Source: Parachitinimonas caeni
GTDB taxonomy: Bacteria > Pseudomonadota > Gammaproteobacteria > Burkholderiales > Chitinimonadaceae
NCBI RefSeq assembly: GCF_030129945.1
Contig: NZ_JARRAF010000042.1
Location: forward strand, 1 to 36,502
Length of the DNA stretch: 36,502 nucleotides
Direction of reading: 5' to 3'
The notes under the pieces are model-generated. The model was not told the DNA's origin, did not search any database, and saw nothing but the letters and a program-made list of their open reading frames with translations. Below, in pieces: positions 10,194 to 18,705 of this stretch (its first letter is position 1; every line of letters begins with the position of its first letter). Both the position numbers and the translations under genes were made by a program.

Positions 10194-11066
10194 ATGTCAC
10201 GTTCAGTCACTTCGCCCCTTATCCAGACCAAGACGACATCTGGCCCGGTTGATGCTCGCGTCGAACAGGCCGTGCTGGAGATCACGCGGCAGTTTCGGGG
10301 GGATTTGTCCTTGCATGATCTTGCCGCTGCGGTCAGCTTGTCGCCCCATCATTTCCATCGGCTTTTCCTGGCGGAGATGGGTGAAACACCGATGGCTTAT
10401 TTGCGCCGCGTCAGGGTGTCGCACGCCGACCATCTGCTGGCGGCCTTGCCCGACGCATCGCTGCTGAGCATCGCACTGGATAGCGGCTTCAGTTCCCCCG
10501 CCTGTTTTTCTCGCGCTTATCGGCAGATCTACGGGCAATCCCCAAGTGCGATTCGGGCGGGACTCAAGCACTCCGGGCCGGCCACCGACCCGCAAGGGCC
10601 TCAGCGCCCGCAGCTCTGTCATTTGCCAACCCGTCACCTGCGGGTGGTCCGGCAGGTGCTGGATGATGCGTTGATCAGTAAGACACTCGTCGAGATGGCA
10701 GGCAATCAGGCCACTTCAGGCCCATCGATTCTCGGCATTTTTGTTGATGCTCCCTTTCATGTGCCACCTCCTCAGTGCCGCTATTTCCTGGCGCGGGATA
10801 TTGATGCAGAACGCGCATCAGACCACGATGTTCTGACCCTTCCCGGCGGCTACTACGCACGCATGACATTCACAGGCGCCACCGAGCACCTGGGGCCGGC
10901 CGTGTTTGCCTTCCACGATGAGGTTCTGGTGCCATCGGCCTATGCACTCGCTTCAACGCTTTTTTTTGAAAGGCTGCGCCCGCAGCAGAGCGGGGTCTGG
11001 GATTATCCGACCTGCAAACGCGAACTGTTTCTCAAGGTACGGCGTAAAGGTGAGCCGGTGATTTAG
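10194..11066 (+). CDS. AraC-family regulator with GyrI-like effector domain
   Basis: 290 residues. Residues about 20-125 form the double helix-turn-helix of AraC/XylS proteins placed at the N-terminus: LSLHDLAAAVSLSPHHFHRLFLAEMGETPMAYLRRVRV and then IALDSGFSSPACFSRAYRQIYGQSPSAIR (split here by the family's linker). The C-terminal part (about 145-290; LPTRHLRVVRQ, FVDAPFHVP, LPGGYYARMTFTG, YPTCKRELFLKVRRKG) follows the GyrI-like small-molecule-binding fold, as in Rob/BmrR-like activators. Such proteins usually sense a hydrophobic or cationic ligand. It lies 84 bp upstream of a fatty-acid-hydroxylase-like gene in the same direction, suggesting control of it. Confidence 0.88.
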   Translation: MSRSVTSPLIQTKTTSGPVDARVEQAVLEITRQFRGDLSLHDLAAAVSLSPHHFHRLFLAEMGETPMAYLRRVRVSHADHLLAALPDASLLSIALDSGFSSPACFSRAYRQIYGQSPSAIRAGLKHSGPATDPQGPQRPQLCHLPTRHLRVVRQVLDDALISKTLVEMAGNQATSGPSILGIFVDAPFHVPPPQCRYFLARDIDAERASDHDVLTLPGGYYARMTFTGATEHLGPAVFAFHDEVLVPSAYALASTLFFERLRPQQSGVWDYPTCKRELFLKVRRKGEPVI

Positions 11067-11150
11067 GCGCTGCACCACCGCAAGAATTGCAAAGCAGACG
11101 GGTTGGCGCATCGCTAACCTCAGCTTCAATCTTCGTTTGGAGCTACCACG

Positions 11151-12041
11151 ATGCGCCCCTTGATTACCTATGGCTTTTACCCGGTCATTGCCAGCATGAC
11201 CATCGTTTTTGCCTGGTTCAATTTCACTGGCCAATACGAACTGCAGCTCGCCTTCTCCATTTTCACTGCGAGTCGTTTTGTCCTGTTCATCGTGGCGGAG
11301 ATCGCCTGGCCGTGCAGACCAGAATGGAGCATGACCTGGACCAGTTTCCTGCGTGACCTCAAATACATGGTGGCCGGAGGCGCTTTGTTGCAGGTGGTCA
11401 AATTTGCAACCGCCTGGCTGGCGATTGGTGCTGCGCAGAGCAAGCCTTCCGGGCTTGCCACCTTACCCTTGCTGCTTCAGGTAGTCATTGCCCTGCTCGT
11501 CTACGAACTGCTGCAGTACGGTATACATCGTTACAGCCATGAAGGGCGGGGGGCGCTGGGTCGGTTCCTGTGGCGAATTCATGCGGTACACCATCTACCT
11601 CAGCGCGTTTACTTTTTGATGCATCCGGTGATGCACCCTATCAACATGCTGATCGTGGTAGCGATTGGCCTGGTTCCATCGTTCGTTCTGGGCATCAATC
11701 GTGAGGCAGTGTTTATGTTCAACCTGATTCTGGGGGTGCAGGGCCTGTTTTCCCACTTCAATGTGGACATTCGCGTCGGCCCACTCAACTACTTGCTGAT
11801 CGGCACCGAACTGCATCGGTGCCATCACAGTAGCGAGCTGGAGGAAGCCGGCAACTACGGCGCAGTCATCCCCTTTTGGGATTTGGTTTTTGGCAGCTTC
11901 TCATATGCGGGAGGGAAATTGCCGCGCAAACTTGGCATTGCAGACAGCACGCCCTACCCCAGCAGCAACCAGTATCTGGACTGCCTCGCCTTGCCATTTC
12001 GCGGCCACCGCCCGGATAACCATGACGGCAAAGAGCCGTAA
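11151..12041 (+). CDS. Sterol desaturase / fatty acid hydroxylase family membrane enzyme
   Basis: 296 residues. Four or more hydrophobic segments and the His clusters of the di-iron hydroxylase superfamily are visible: HRYSHEG (about residue 126), HAVHHLPQ (about 145), HPVMHPIN (about 160) and HRCHHSSE (about 223), the last followed by NYGAVIPFWDLVFGSF, a family hallmark. These enzymes insert oxygen into, or desaturate, lipid substrates at the membrane using a di-iron centre. The substrate cannot be predicted. It is probably co-transcribed with or controlled by the AraC-type gene upstream. Start ATG 11151 has TTGGAG about 8 nt upstream. Confidence 0.88.
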   Translation: MRPLITYGFYPVIASMTIVFAWFNFTGQYELQLAFSIFTASRFVLFIVAEIAWPCRPEWSMTWTSFLRDLKYMVAGGALLQVVKFATAWLAIGAAQSKPSGLATLPLLLQVVIALLVYELLQYGIHRYSHEGRGALGRFLWRIHAVHHLPQRVYFLMHPVMHPINMLIVVAIGLVPSFVLGINREAVFMFNLILGVQGLFSHFNVDIRVGPLNYLLIGTELHRCHHSSELEEAGNYGAVIPFWDLVFGSFSYAGGKLPRKLGIADSTPYPSSNQYLDCLALPFRGHRPDNHDGKEP

Positions 12042-12232
12042 GCGCTGTCACTTCACTGCGGCCGGGAGTTGGTTTTGCCAGATTCCACAGAAAGCCCCCA
12101 ATGCCTCGACTCAGAGAGAGGCACTGAAGCTGTGGCCAGAAAACATCGGCTTTGTTTCCAACGACAGTAGATTCATAGGCGGAACCTGCCACTTAAATGT
12201 CGTTACATGGCGAGGCTCTGCCGAGCAGATTC

Positions 12233-12268
12233 AAAAAAAGCCCCGCAGCCTGTCCTAGCTGGCGGGGC
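12233..12268 (-). terminator. Intrinsic terminator of the chemoreceptor gene
   Basis: Read on the minus strand, a GC-rich stem (GCCCCGCCAGC pairing with GCTGCGGGGC, one bulged base) is followed by TTTTTTT. It lies 43 bp after the chemoreceptor stop codon, so it ends that minus-strand transcript. The plus-strand reading has no T tract and would not end the hydroxylase transcript. Confidence 0.85.
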
Positions 12269-12310
12269 GCTCGTGGGAAATGGGGTAGAGAATGGGGACG
12301 CAGCCCCACC

Positions 12311-14341
12311 TCATGCAAACCTGAACACCGCTACCCTTTGCTCCAGGCCAAGGGCAAGGCCGCGTAGTTGCTGGGCGGTGGCAGCAGAGGATTCGGCGGC
12401 GCGGGTGTTTTGTTCGGACATCTGGGCGATGGTTTCGACTTTGCCGGCAACTTCGTTGGCGACGGCAGATTGTTCGGTTAGCGAGCTGGTGATTTCGGCC
12501 ACCACTTCGACGACCCGGCCGGAGCCCTCGCGGATCTGCGCGATAGCCGCGCCGGCCTGGCTGGCCAGCTCGACGCCACTTTCTACCTGGGCAACGCCTT
12601 GCCCCATGCCGCTGACGACGCCGGATGTGCCGTGCTGGATGCGGTCGATCATCTCGGCGATCTGGCGGGTCGAAACCGCCGTGCGTTCGGCCAGTTTGCG
12701 TACTTCGTCAGCCACAACAGAGAAGCCCCGGCCCGACTCACCGGCACGGGCAGCTTCGATGGCGGCGTTAAGCGCCAGCAGATTGGTCTGATCGGCAATT
12801 TCCTTGATGACGTTGACGATGCTGTTGATGGACTGGGCATCCTGCCCGAGCACCTGCACGCTGCCCGAGGCGTTTCGCACGGTTTCGGCGATTCTTTCCA
12901 TGCTGCCAAGCGTGCGCTGGATGACCTCGCCACCGTCGGCCGAGGCGCGGCCGGAATCACTGGACAGGCGGTGCGCATCCTGGGCGTTGTTGGCCATGTG
13001 CGCAATGCTGACGGTGAGTTGCTGCACGGCAGAGGCCATCGCGGAGGCGGCATTGCTTTGTTCACTGGTCGAGCTGGCAACCTGATTGCTGATGGTTGCA
13101 ATATTGGAAGCAGCCGACATCACTTCTCGCGCGCTGTGTTGAACTTCTCGCAAGGTAGCGCCGAGCCGCGCTGTCAGCTGGGCGGCACTGGCGGCGATAT
13201 GGCTGAGTTCATCATGACCACGGGTGTCGGGCGACTTGGTGAAGTCGCCATCGGCAATGGCCGCCATGTCGCGCTCAACCTGTACGGCTCTTTGCATCAG
13301 ATCTCGGGCAAAGCCGATGATCAGCCAGGTGACCCCCAACATCACCGCAAGACTGACGCCGATTTCCCGTAGCAGGGTTGCCCAGCCGCTGGCGATACGG
13401 TCGCGCAGCCGCTCTTCAATCGCGGTCTTGTAGAGCAGCGTATCGAAGCCATCCAGGCCATCGAGTGCAGCGCTCAGCCGGTCAAAATAGCCAGCCAGTT
13501 CCGGTCCGGATTTACCGTCCTGCAGAATCTGCTTGCGTGCATCGGCAATGATGGCTTCGATTCCCTGCTTGGCGGGTCCCCATTGCTGGAGCAGTTTGGC
13601 GGCCTGTTCGGGGTAGGTGTCTTCCAGCAGCTCCATGTCGTTGTCGATGCGACTGACGATGGCCGTGATGTCGCGATTGAGTAAGCCATCGATATAACCA
13701 CGCGCCCGATCATCGGCCGCGCTGCCCGCCATCCCGGCAATGCTGCCACGCGCCTGTCCGACCCGATCGCGCAGCAAGGGCAGTTGGTCTACCAGTGTCA
13801 CGACCATGTAGTAGGTGTCGGTTTCCGGGTCGAGTAATAGCCCGGTGTCGCCGGCTATATGGTGACGATATTCGTTGATCTGGCGCATCAGCCCATTATG
13901 GGCAGCAAAACTCTCACCGGGCGTCAGCTTTTGCCAGCCGGCTTTCAGCGCCTGCCAGTCCTGGGCAATCTGGCGGGATTTTTTGTCCCACTGCTCAGCG
14001 TGCATCAATGCGGTTTCGCTTTGCAGATAACGCACTCCCTCATCGACTTTGGCTTCGGCTTTGGCCCTGACGCCCTCCATTTGCTGGTTACCCGCCAGAA
14101 CCGCCCCGGCACTGCCACGGTGCAGCGCCATGGCATTGGCCAGGGGCGTAAAGCCTTTCAGATAGCGCCCGCCGGTCTGCTCCAGTTTGTCGCGCTGGAT
14201 GGCTTGATAGTTTTGCAGGGTGGCGTGGGTGATCAGCACCGCACTGGGCAGTACCGACAGCAAAAAGATCAGTAAAAACTTAAGGCGGAATGTCAGCTGC
14301 CGTGACAGTTGCACGACCGGATTCAAAACAGCGCCAAACAT
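12311..14341 (-). CDS. Methyl-accepting chemotaxis protein
   Basis: 676 residues from ATG 14341, with GGGAGAGA just upstream on the minus strand; the frame extends 17 codons further but lacks a better start. Order: TM1 (about 18-38, [18 protein letters not shown]), a long periplasmic helical ligand domain (about 40-320), TM2 (about 325-345, [16 protein letters not shown]), HAMP (about 345-400), then the cytoplasmic signalling hairpin. The strongly conserved tip is [18 protein letters not shown] followed by [20 protein letters not shown]. It senses a periplasmic stimulus and signals through CheW/CheA to the flagellum. No CheR-binding pentapeptide is visible at the C-terminus (ends RVAVFRFA). 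Ligand unknown. Confidence 0.96.
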   Translation of the reverse strand: MFGAVLNPVVQLSRQLTFRLKFLLIFLLSVLPSAVLITHATLQNYQAIQRDKLEQTGGRYLKGFTPLANAMALHRGSAGAVLAGNQQMEGVRAKAEAKVDEGVRYLQSETALMHAEQWDKKSRQIAQDWQALKAGWQKLTPGESFAAHNGLMRQINEYRHHIAGDTGLLLDPETDTYYMVVTLVDQLPLLRDRVGQARGSIAGMAGSAADDRARGYIDGLLNRDITAIVSRIDNDMELLEDTYPEQAAKLLQQWGPAKQGIEAIIADARKQILQDGKSGPELAGYFDRLSAALDGLDGFDTLLYKTAIEERLRDRIASGWATLLREIGVSLAVMLGVTWLIIGFARDLMQRAVQVERDMAAIADGDFTKSPDTRGHDELSHIAASAAQLTARLGATLREVQHSAREVMSAASNIATISNQVASSTSEQSNAASAMASAVQQLTVSIAHMANNAQDAHRLSSDSGRASADGGEVIQRTLGSMERIAETVRNASGSVQVLGQDAQSINSIVNVIKEIADQTNLLALNAAIEAARAGESGRGFSVVADEVRKLAERTAVSTRQIAEMIDRIQHGTSGVVSGMGQGVAQVESGVELASQAGAAIAQIREGSGRVVEVVAEITSSLTEQSAVANEVAGKVETIAQMSEQNTRAAESSAATAQQLRGLALGLEQRVAVFRFA

Positions 14342-14605
14342 GGATCTCTCCCAGCAAGGATCAAAATTCTGCGGGCCGGTGTGGCAGGTCAATGGACGCT
14401 CACCCAGGCAAGTTCAAGCTTGGCATCTCAGACCTGAAGGGGAGACTTCGGATGCTCGTAATCCCCCCAAACGACGCGGGCCATCACCTGACATCCTAGT
14501 TCAGGATTCATGAGGTTCCAGACAATTCATCAACTTGCCTGCAAGGGTTGACTGGCTTTAGGCGGCGAGCCTGAGCCGAAAGCAGGATGGTGACCATGAA
14601 TTCAT

Positions 14606-15514
14606 TCAGTCATTCAGATGAGATTCTGGTCGCAACGGCCGGCAGCCTTGCCATAGGGCGGCGCCCAAGCGTTTGAGCCGTGCAGGCTGGCGACTCCAGT
14701 AGTGCCAGTACAGGGCCACGTCGATGTAGCGGCCGGGCAGCAGATCAATCAAGGTGCCTCGGTCGAGGTGATCCGTCAGCTGCAATTCAGGCACCAGTGC
14801 ATAGCCAATGCCCGCCAGCGGTGCGTCAAGGAAGGCTTGCGATGACGGCAGGGTGTGGTGGGCATAGTCGGGGTCTTGCAGTGGAAAGCAGGTTTCCAGA
14901 AATACCCGGTGCAGATCGTCTTTGCGGTTGTAGATGACGGCTGGCGCAGCCAACAGGCTATCTGCCGATACGCCGGCCGCAAAGTGGCGCTCGACAAAGG
15001 CCGGCGCCGCTACACAGCGGTAACGCATTGCCCCCAGATACATCACTTCGCAGCCCTGCATCGGTCGTTGCAACGTGCTGATGCAGCCTGCCACCGTGCC
15101 ATCGCGCAACAGCTCGTGGGTGTAATCCTGGTCTTCCAGCACCAGTTCGATCAGCAGCTGTTCACTCGCCAGCAGAGGCGCCAGGGCCGCCAACAGCCAG
15201 GTTGCCAGGCTATCGGCATTGGCACCGATAGTGATGCGCTCGTAGCCACTTGCCACCGCAGGCCGAATGTCAGCCAGCAATTCTCCTTCCATCAGACGGA
15301 CCTGCTCGGCATGGCGCAGCAGCTGCTGCCCCACAGCCGTGGGCGTGGGCGGGTTGCTCCGCACCAGCAGTATCTGGCCCAGTTGCTGCTCCAGCAGTTT
15401 CACCCGCTGCGAAACCGCCGATTGGGTCAGATTGAGCTGACGCGCCGCTTTGTCGAAGCTGCCTTCTCGGATCACGGCGGCCAGTGCATCCAGCAACTTG
15501 TAATCAAGGTTCAT
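14606..15514 (-). CDS. argP: LysR-type regulator ArgP (LysG-like)
   Basis: 302 residues, the usual ArgP length. The N-terminal winged helix is clear (MNLDYKLLDALAAVIREGSF, then AARQLNLTQSAVSQRVKLLE), with the LNLTQSAVSQRVKLLEQQLG segment characteristic of the ArgP/LysG branch. A periplasmic-binding-like effector domain follows (ITIGANADSLATWLLAAL). ArgP activates the arginine/lysine exporter gene when basic amino acids are in excess. It is divergent from argO, 144 bp away, exactly as expected for this regulator/target pair. Confidence 0.93.
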   Translation of the reverse strand: MNLDYKLLDALAAVIREGSFDKAARQLNLTQSAVSQRVKLLEQQLGQILLVRSNPPTPTAVGQQLLRHAEQVRLMEGELLADIRPAVASGYERITIGANADSLATWLLAALAPLLASEQLLIELVLEDQDYTHELLRDGTVAGCISTLQRPMQGCEVMYLGAMRYRCVAAPAFVERHFAAGVSADSLLAAPAVIYNRKDDLHRVFLETCFPLQDPDYAHHTLPSSQAFLDAPLAGIGYALVPELQLTDHLDRGTLIDLLPGRYIDVALYWHYWSRQPARLKRLGAALWQGCRPLRPESHLND

Positions 15515-15658
15515 TAGAAATTCTTATCAAACCAGAAAATTTAAAGATTTTCTAACTATGCAAGACGGCTTACGCTAGCGGCAACCCAATCCACCCCAAA
15601 GCCGCGCATCAACCCACCCGATTTGCCAGCGGCTGTTTCGTCGATACAAGAGGCTGTT
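15515..15658. promoter_or_regulatory. argP-argO divergent control region
   Basis: This 144-bp gap is AT-rich next to argP (TTAGAAATTCTTATCAAACC, then AAATTTAAAGATTTTCTAAC). ArgP homologues bind AT-rich dyads upstream of their export target. The AAATTTAAAGATTTTCTAA stretch near 15538-15556 is the most likely binding segment; its two half-sites AGAAATTCTTAT and AGATTTTCTAA are related. Inference from layout and composition, not a matched consensus. Confidence 0.45.
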
Positions 15659-16276
15659 ATGTCTGTTATTTCTTATATGCAGGGCCTGGGAATGGGCGCG
15701 AGCCTGATTCTGCCGCTGGGCGCCCAGAATGTGTTTGTGCTGACGCAGGGCGTAAAAAACCAGCGCCCGCTGCTGGTAGCACTGATCTGTGCGCTGTGCG
15801 ACGCCAGCCTGATTGCCCTGGGCGTGGGCGGCGCCGGCAGCCTGATCGCTAGCTCGCCCCTGTTGCTTAAACTGGCAACGGCGTGGGGGGTGTTATTTCT
15901 GGCCTGGTATGGCTGGCGTGCGCTGCGTGGCGCGCTCGATACCCGCCCACGCGGGGCGGATCAGACCGAGGCCCGGCAGGGCACGCTGCTGCGGATCGTC
16001 GCCGCCACACTGGCCGTCACCCTGCTCAACCCACATGTTTATCTGGATACGGTCTTGCTGCTGGGCTCGCTCTCGGCCCAGCACACTGGCGACGGTCGTT
16101 ACTGGTTTGGCGCAGGGGCCATGACGGCTTCGTTCTGCTGGTTTTTCAGCCTGAGCCTGGGTGCCCGCCAACTGGCGCCCTTATTCAGACAAACCTTGAG
16201 CTGGCGACTGCTGGATGGCTTCACCTGCGCGGTGATGTGGGGCGTGGCGGGCAGTTTGATCATCGGTAGCCTGTAG
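15659..16276 (+). CDS. argO: Arginine/lysine exporter ArgO (LysE family)
   Basis: 205 residues from ATG 15659, with AAGAGG 5-6 nt upstream; the frame extends to 15623 without a better start. LysE-family hallmarks: GMGASLILPLGAQNVFVLTQG at the N-terminus (here split across TM1), LICALCDASLIALGVGGAG in TM2, and AVTLLNPHVYLDTVLLLG in the middle with the conserved NPH-Y-LD motif. Six hydrophobic segments. It exports L-arginine or L-lysine across the inner membrane. Its divergent partner argP is the expected activator. Confidence 0.94.
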   Translation: MSVISYMQGLGMGASLILPLGAQNVFVLTQGVKNQRPLLVALICALCDASLIALGVGGAGSLIASSPLLLKLATAWGVLFLAWYGWRALRGALDTRPRGADQTEARQGTLLRIVAATLAVTLLNPHVYLDTVLLLGSLSAQHTGDGRYWFGAGAMTASFCWFFSLSLGARQLAPLFRQTLSWRLLDGFTCAVMWGVAGSLIIGSL

Positions 16277-16291
16277 GCCGCTTGCTGGCGA

Positions 16292-17350
16292 TTACCCCGC
16301 CTCACCGATCACGATCCGGCCCGAGCCGGGTAAGCCTTCCACCCATTGCCAGCCAAATAGCTGAGAAGGCGTGAAGTATCCGCCCGGTCCTTCGCGCTGC
16401 AATACCTCGCGTACCGCCGCCAGCGAGCCATCAACCGTCAGCTGGTAACCGTTGGCGCAACGCAGGCGGGCTGTTTTGCTGACGCCAGCCGCGTTACGCA
16501 CCTCGCCCCAGACCAGGGTACCCATATTGGCGCGCTGCTCGGCAGAGGGACCGCTGACCTTGCCCGCCAGCGCCTTGAGCAACCACTGCGCCGGGCCGCG
16601 TGCCAGCAGTGGCCGCAAACGCTCCAGCCAACGCATCTGGGTAATGCGCTTGGGCGGCATCGACAGATAGGTTTCGATATTGCCAATGCCGGTCGAAATC
16701 CAGGCAGTGGCCAGATCCCCCCAAGGTATGGTCACCGCAGTCCGCTCGCCCTCACCAAAGTCGATCTGCCGGGTCTTGAAACCCAGTGGCGCGGGTTCGA
16801 GCCGGCCATTGCGCCGCACCCGGCCTCCGCTGCCGATGCCTTCAACCGAGGTTCGCGCCGTGCCAGGGCTGGCACCGCTACGCGAGTCAAACCCCAACGC
16901 CAGCTCGGTGGCATCGGGCAGCGCCTGTTTGAGCGCAGCGGCCACACAATCGGTGGGGATGACATCGAAACCGACACCCGGACACAGCACCACGCCCCGG
17001 CTACGGGCTTGGGCATCGCACGGGTGAAGGGCTTCGAACACGGCAATCTCACCGGTGATGTCGAGATAATGCACACCCTGACGCAGGCAAGCCTCCACCA
17101 GGGGCTGTGCGGTGCGGGAAAACGGCCCGGCGCAGTTAAGCACCAGCGACAGCCCCTGCAGGGCCCGATCAAGCGCCGCACCATCTTCCAGCGAGACGGC
17201 CAGCCCAGGGCATCCCAAGCTGCTGGCGATGGCCGCCACGCGCCCGGCATCGCGCCCGGCCAGCAGGGGTTGCAAGCCCTGCTGGCTCGCCGCTTCGGCA
17301 ATCAGCCGGCCGGTGTAGCCCGTCACGCCGTAGATCATCCAGTTTTTCAT
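16292..17350 (-). CDS. Saccharopine-dehydrogenase-like NAD(P)-binding reductase
   Basis: 352 residues from ATG 17350 (AAAGAGA 5 nt upstream). The N-terminus MKNWMIYGVTGYTGRLIAE is a Rossmann strand-loop-helix with GVTGYTG; LNCAGPFSRTAQPLVEACL and GVHYLDITGEIAVFE follow, and VVLCPGVGFDVIPTDCVAA completes the pattern of the saccharopine dehydrogenase / trans-acting enoyl reductase superfamily. Members reduce diverse substrates; the true lysine-pathway enzyme is longer, so a reductase of unknown substrate is the safest call. Convergent with argO, 15 bp between stops. Confidence 0.82.
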   Translation of the reverse strand: MKNWMIYGVTGYTGRLIAEAASQQGLQPLLAGRDAGRVAAIASSLGCPGLAVSLEDGAALDRALQGLSLVLNCAGPFSRTAQPLVEACLRQGVHYLDITGEIAVFEALHPCDAQARSRGVVLCPGVGFDVIPTDCVAAALKQALPDATELALGFDSRSGASPGTARTSVEGIGSGGRVRRNGRLEPAPLGFKTRQIDFGEGERTAVTIPWGDLATAWISTGIGNIETYLSMPPKRITQMRWLERLRPLLARGPAQWLLKALAGKVSGPSAEQRANMGTLVWGEVRNAAGVSKTARLRCANGYQLTVDGSLAAVREVLQREGPGGYFTPSQLFGWQWVEGLPGSGRIVIGEAG

Positions 17351-17742
17351 TGCATCTCTTTCTAGCCGCTCACGTTGTTGGAGAATCCCGCCCACCACCC
17401 AACGGTACAGCGGGTTGGTATGCCCTGAAACCGGCTGAGGCGCGACGGACGCACAGTTTAGGCGCGGTTACCGTCTGCTTTGCAAATCGCTATCGGGAAA
17501 GCCAGCCACGCCTGGGGCCATCGCAACATTCAAGATGCTCGAATCAGGTTCTATAGTGTCCTGAGAAAGAAGCAGTTTAGAAGCTATCCGGGTTTGCCCG
17601 ATGCAGGCCAAATCGACGCCGGCTCGGTGGGCTACAGCAAGGGTCCAAGGCCGCGCCAGGTTCTGTTGAAGTCAGGTTTGCAAAACCGCATCCGGCAAGC
17701 AGCACCCAGGCTGCCTACAGGGCTTAGATAGGGGGAAGTCTT
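17351..17742 (+). other. Gene-free region upstream of the sensor operon
   Basis: 392 bp between the minus-strand reductase and the solute-binding sensor gene. Short frames here lack ribosome binding sites and family features. One sigma70-like element is visible: TTCAAG at 17529-17534 and TATAGT at 17552-17557, 17 bp apart, which would give a 5' leader of about 180 nt before the ATG at 17743. No RNA structure recognised. Confidence 0.35.
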
Positions 17743-18705
17743 ATGTCAATCCAGCCAGCTGCAGGTCTTGGCACGCGCTCAGGATCTCGCTGCACGATGC
17801 TGATCCACAGCCTGCTGCTGATGCTGCTGTGGTGTGCGGGGGGAGTAGCGTCTGCAGCTGGCAACGAAGACATCCTGACCGAGTCGCAGCGCGCCTGGGT
17901 GCGCGAACACCCGACCGTACGCTGGGCCCCCGAACAGGACTACGGCCCCTTTGTCTACGCCGATGCCATCGGCAATGTGCAAGGCCTGTCGGTGGATTTT
18001 CTGCGGGCGATTGGTGAAAAAACCGGGCTGGAGTTCACGCCAACGGCGCCGATGTCGCTCAAAGATATTCTGGAGCAGGCCAAACAACGGCAGGTGGATG
18101 TCATCACTTCACTGCGCCCCACCCCTGAACGCGCGGCGTATCTAAGCTTTACCACCCCTTATATCTCGGTCCCCACCACGCTCGTGGTGCGGCATGACGC
18201 TGCCGAAAGAAACCTGGCGCAGATGGATGGCAAGCCTGTTGCCGTTGGCAGAGGCTATGCGGTGGAAGCCTATGTGCGTGCCCATTACCCCAAGGTGCAA
18301 TGGGTGGCCGTGAGCAGCGACAACGAGGCCCTGCGCAAGCTGAAAACCGGGGAAGTACAGGGCATGGTGGCCGATGCAGCGAGTGTCGAATTTGTCGCCA
18401 AGGCCGAGCGCTGGAATGCATACCGGATGGTCGGCCGGGTTGGCTTTGACTACCCGCTGTCGTTTGCCTATCGCAGCGACTGGCCACAGCTGGGCGAGAT
18501 CCTTCAACGCGGGATGAACGCCCTGACCCCTGCCGACCGTGCGCAGCTGACCCGGCAGTGGCTCAAGCCTGAAACGAGTTTGCAATGGCAGTTTGGTGAC
18601 ATGCAGCCGATGCTGCTGGCAGGGGGACTACTGGTATTGGCGGTAGTCGTCGCCCTGTGGGCCCATCGGGGAGCTTCGAAAAGTGACCCACCCGATCAGT
18701 CATGA
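17743..18705 (+). CDS. Periplasmic solute-binding (SBP_bac_3-like) sensor protein with membrane anchor
   Basis: 320 residues; ATG 17743 preceded by AGGGGGA at 6 nt. A signal-like segment (about 19-38, MLIHSLLLMLLWCAGGVASAA) is followed by an amino-acid-binding-protein fold: LTESQRAWVREHPTVRWAPE, then YGPFVYADAIGNVQGLSVDFL, TSLRPTPERAAYLSFTTPY, and DAASVEFVAKAER. This is the module found fused in front of BvgS-type kinases. A C-terminal transmembrane helix (about 288-308, LLAGGLLVLAVVVALWAH) holds it in the inner membrane instead of freeing it as a transporter subunit. It overlaps the kinase gene by 23 bp, so the two probably form one sensor complex. Confidence 0.85.
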   Translation: MSIQPAAGLGTRSGSRCTMLIHSLLLMLLWCAGGVASAAGNEDILTESQRAWVREHPTVRWAPEQDYGPFVYADAIGNVQGLSVDFLRAIGEKTGLEFTPTAPMSLKDILEQAKQRQVDVITSLRPTPERAAYLSFTTPYISVPTTLVVRHDAAERNLAQMDGKPVAVGRGYAVEAYVRAHYPKVQWVAVSSDNEALRKLKTGEVQGMVADAASVEFVAKAERWNAYRMVGRVGFDYPLSFAYRSDWPQLGEILQRGMNALTPADRAQLTRQWLKPETSLQWQFGDMQPMLLAGGLLVLAVVVALWAHRGASKSDPPDQS

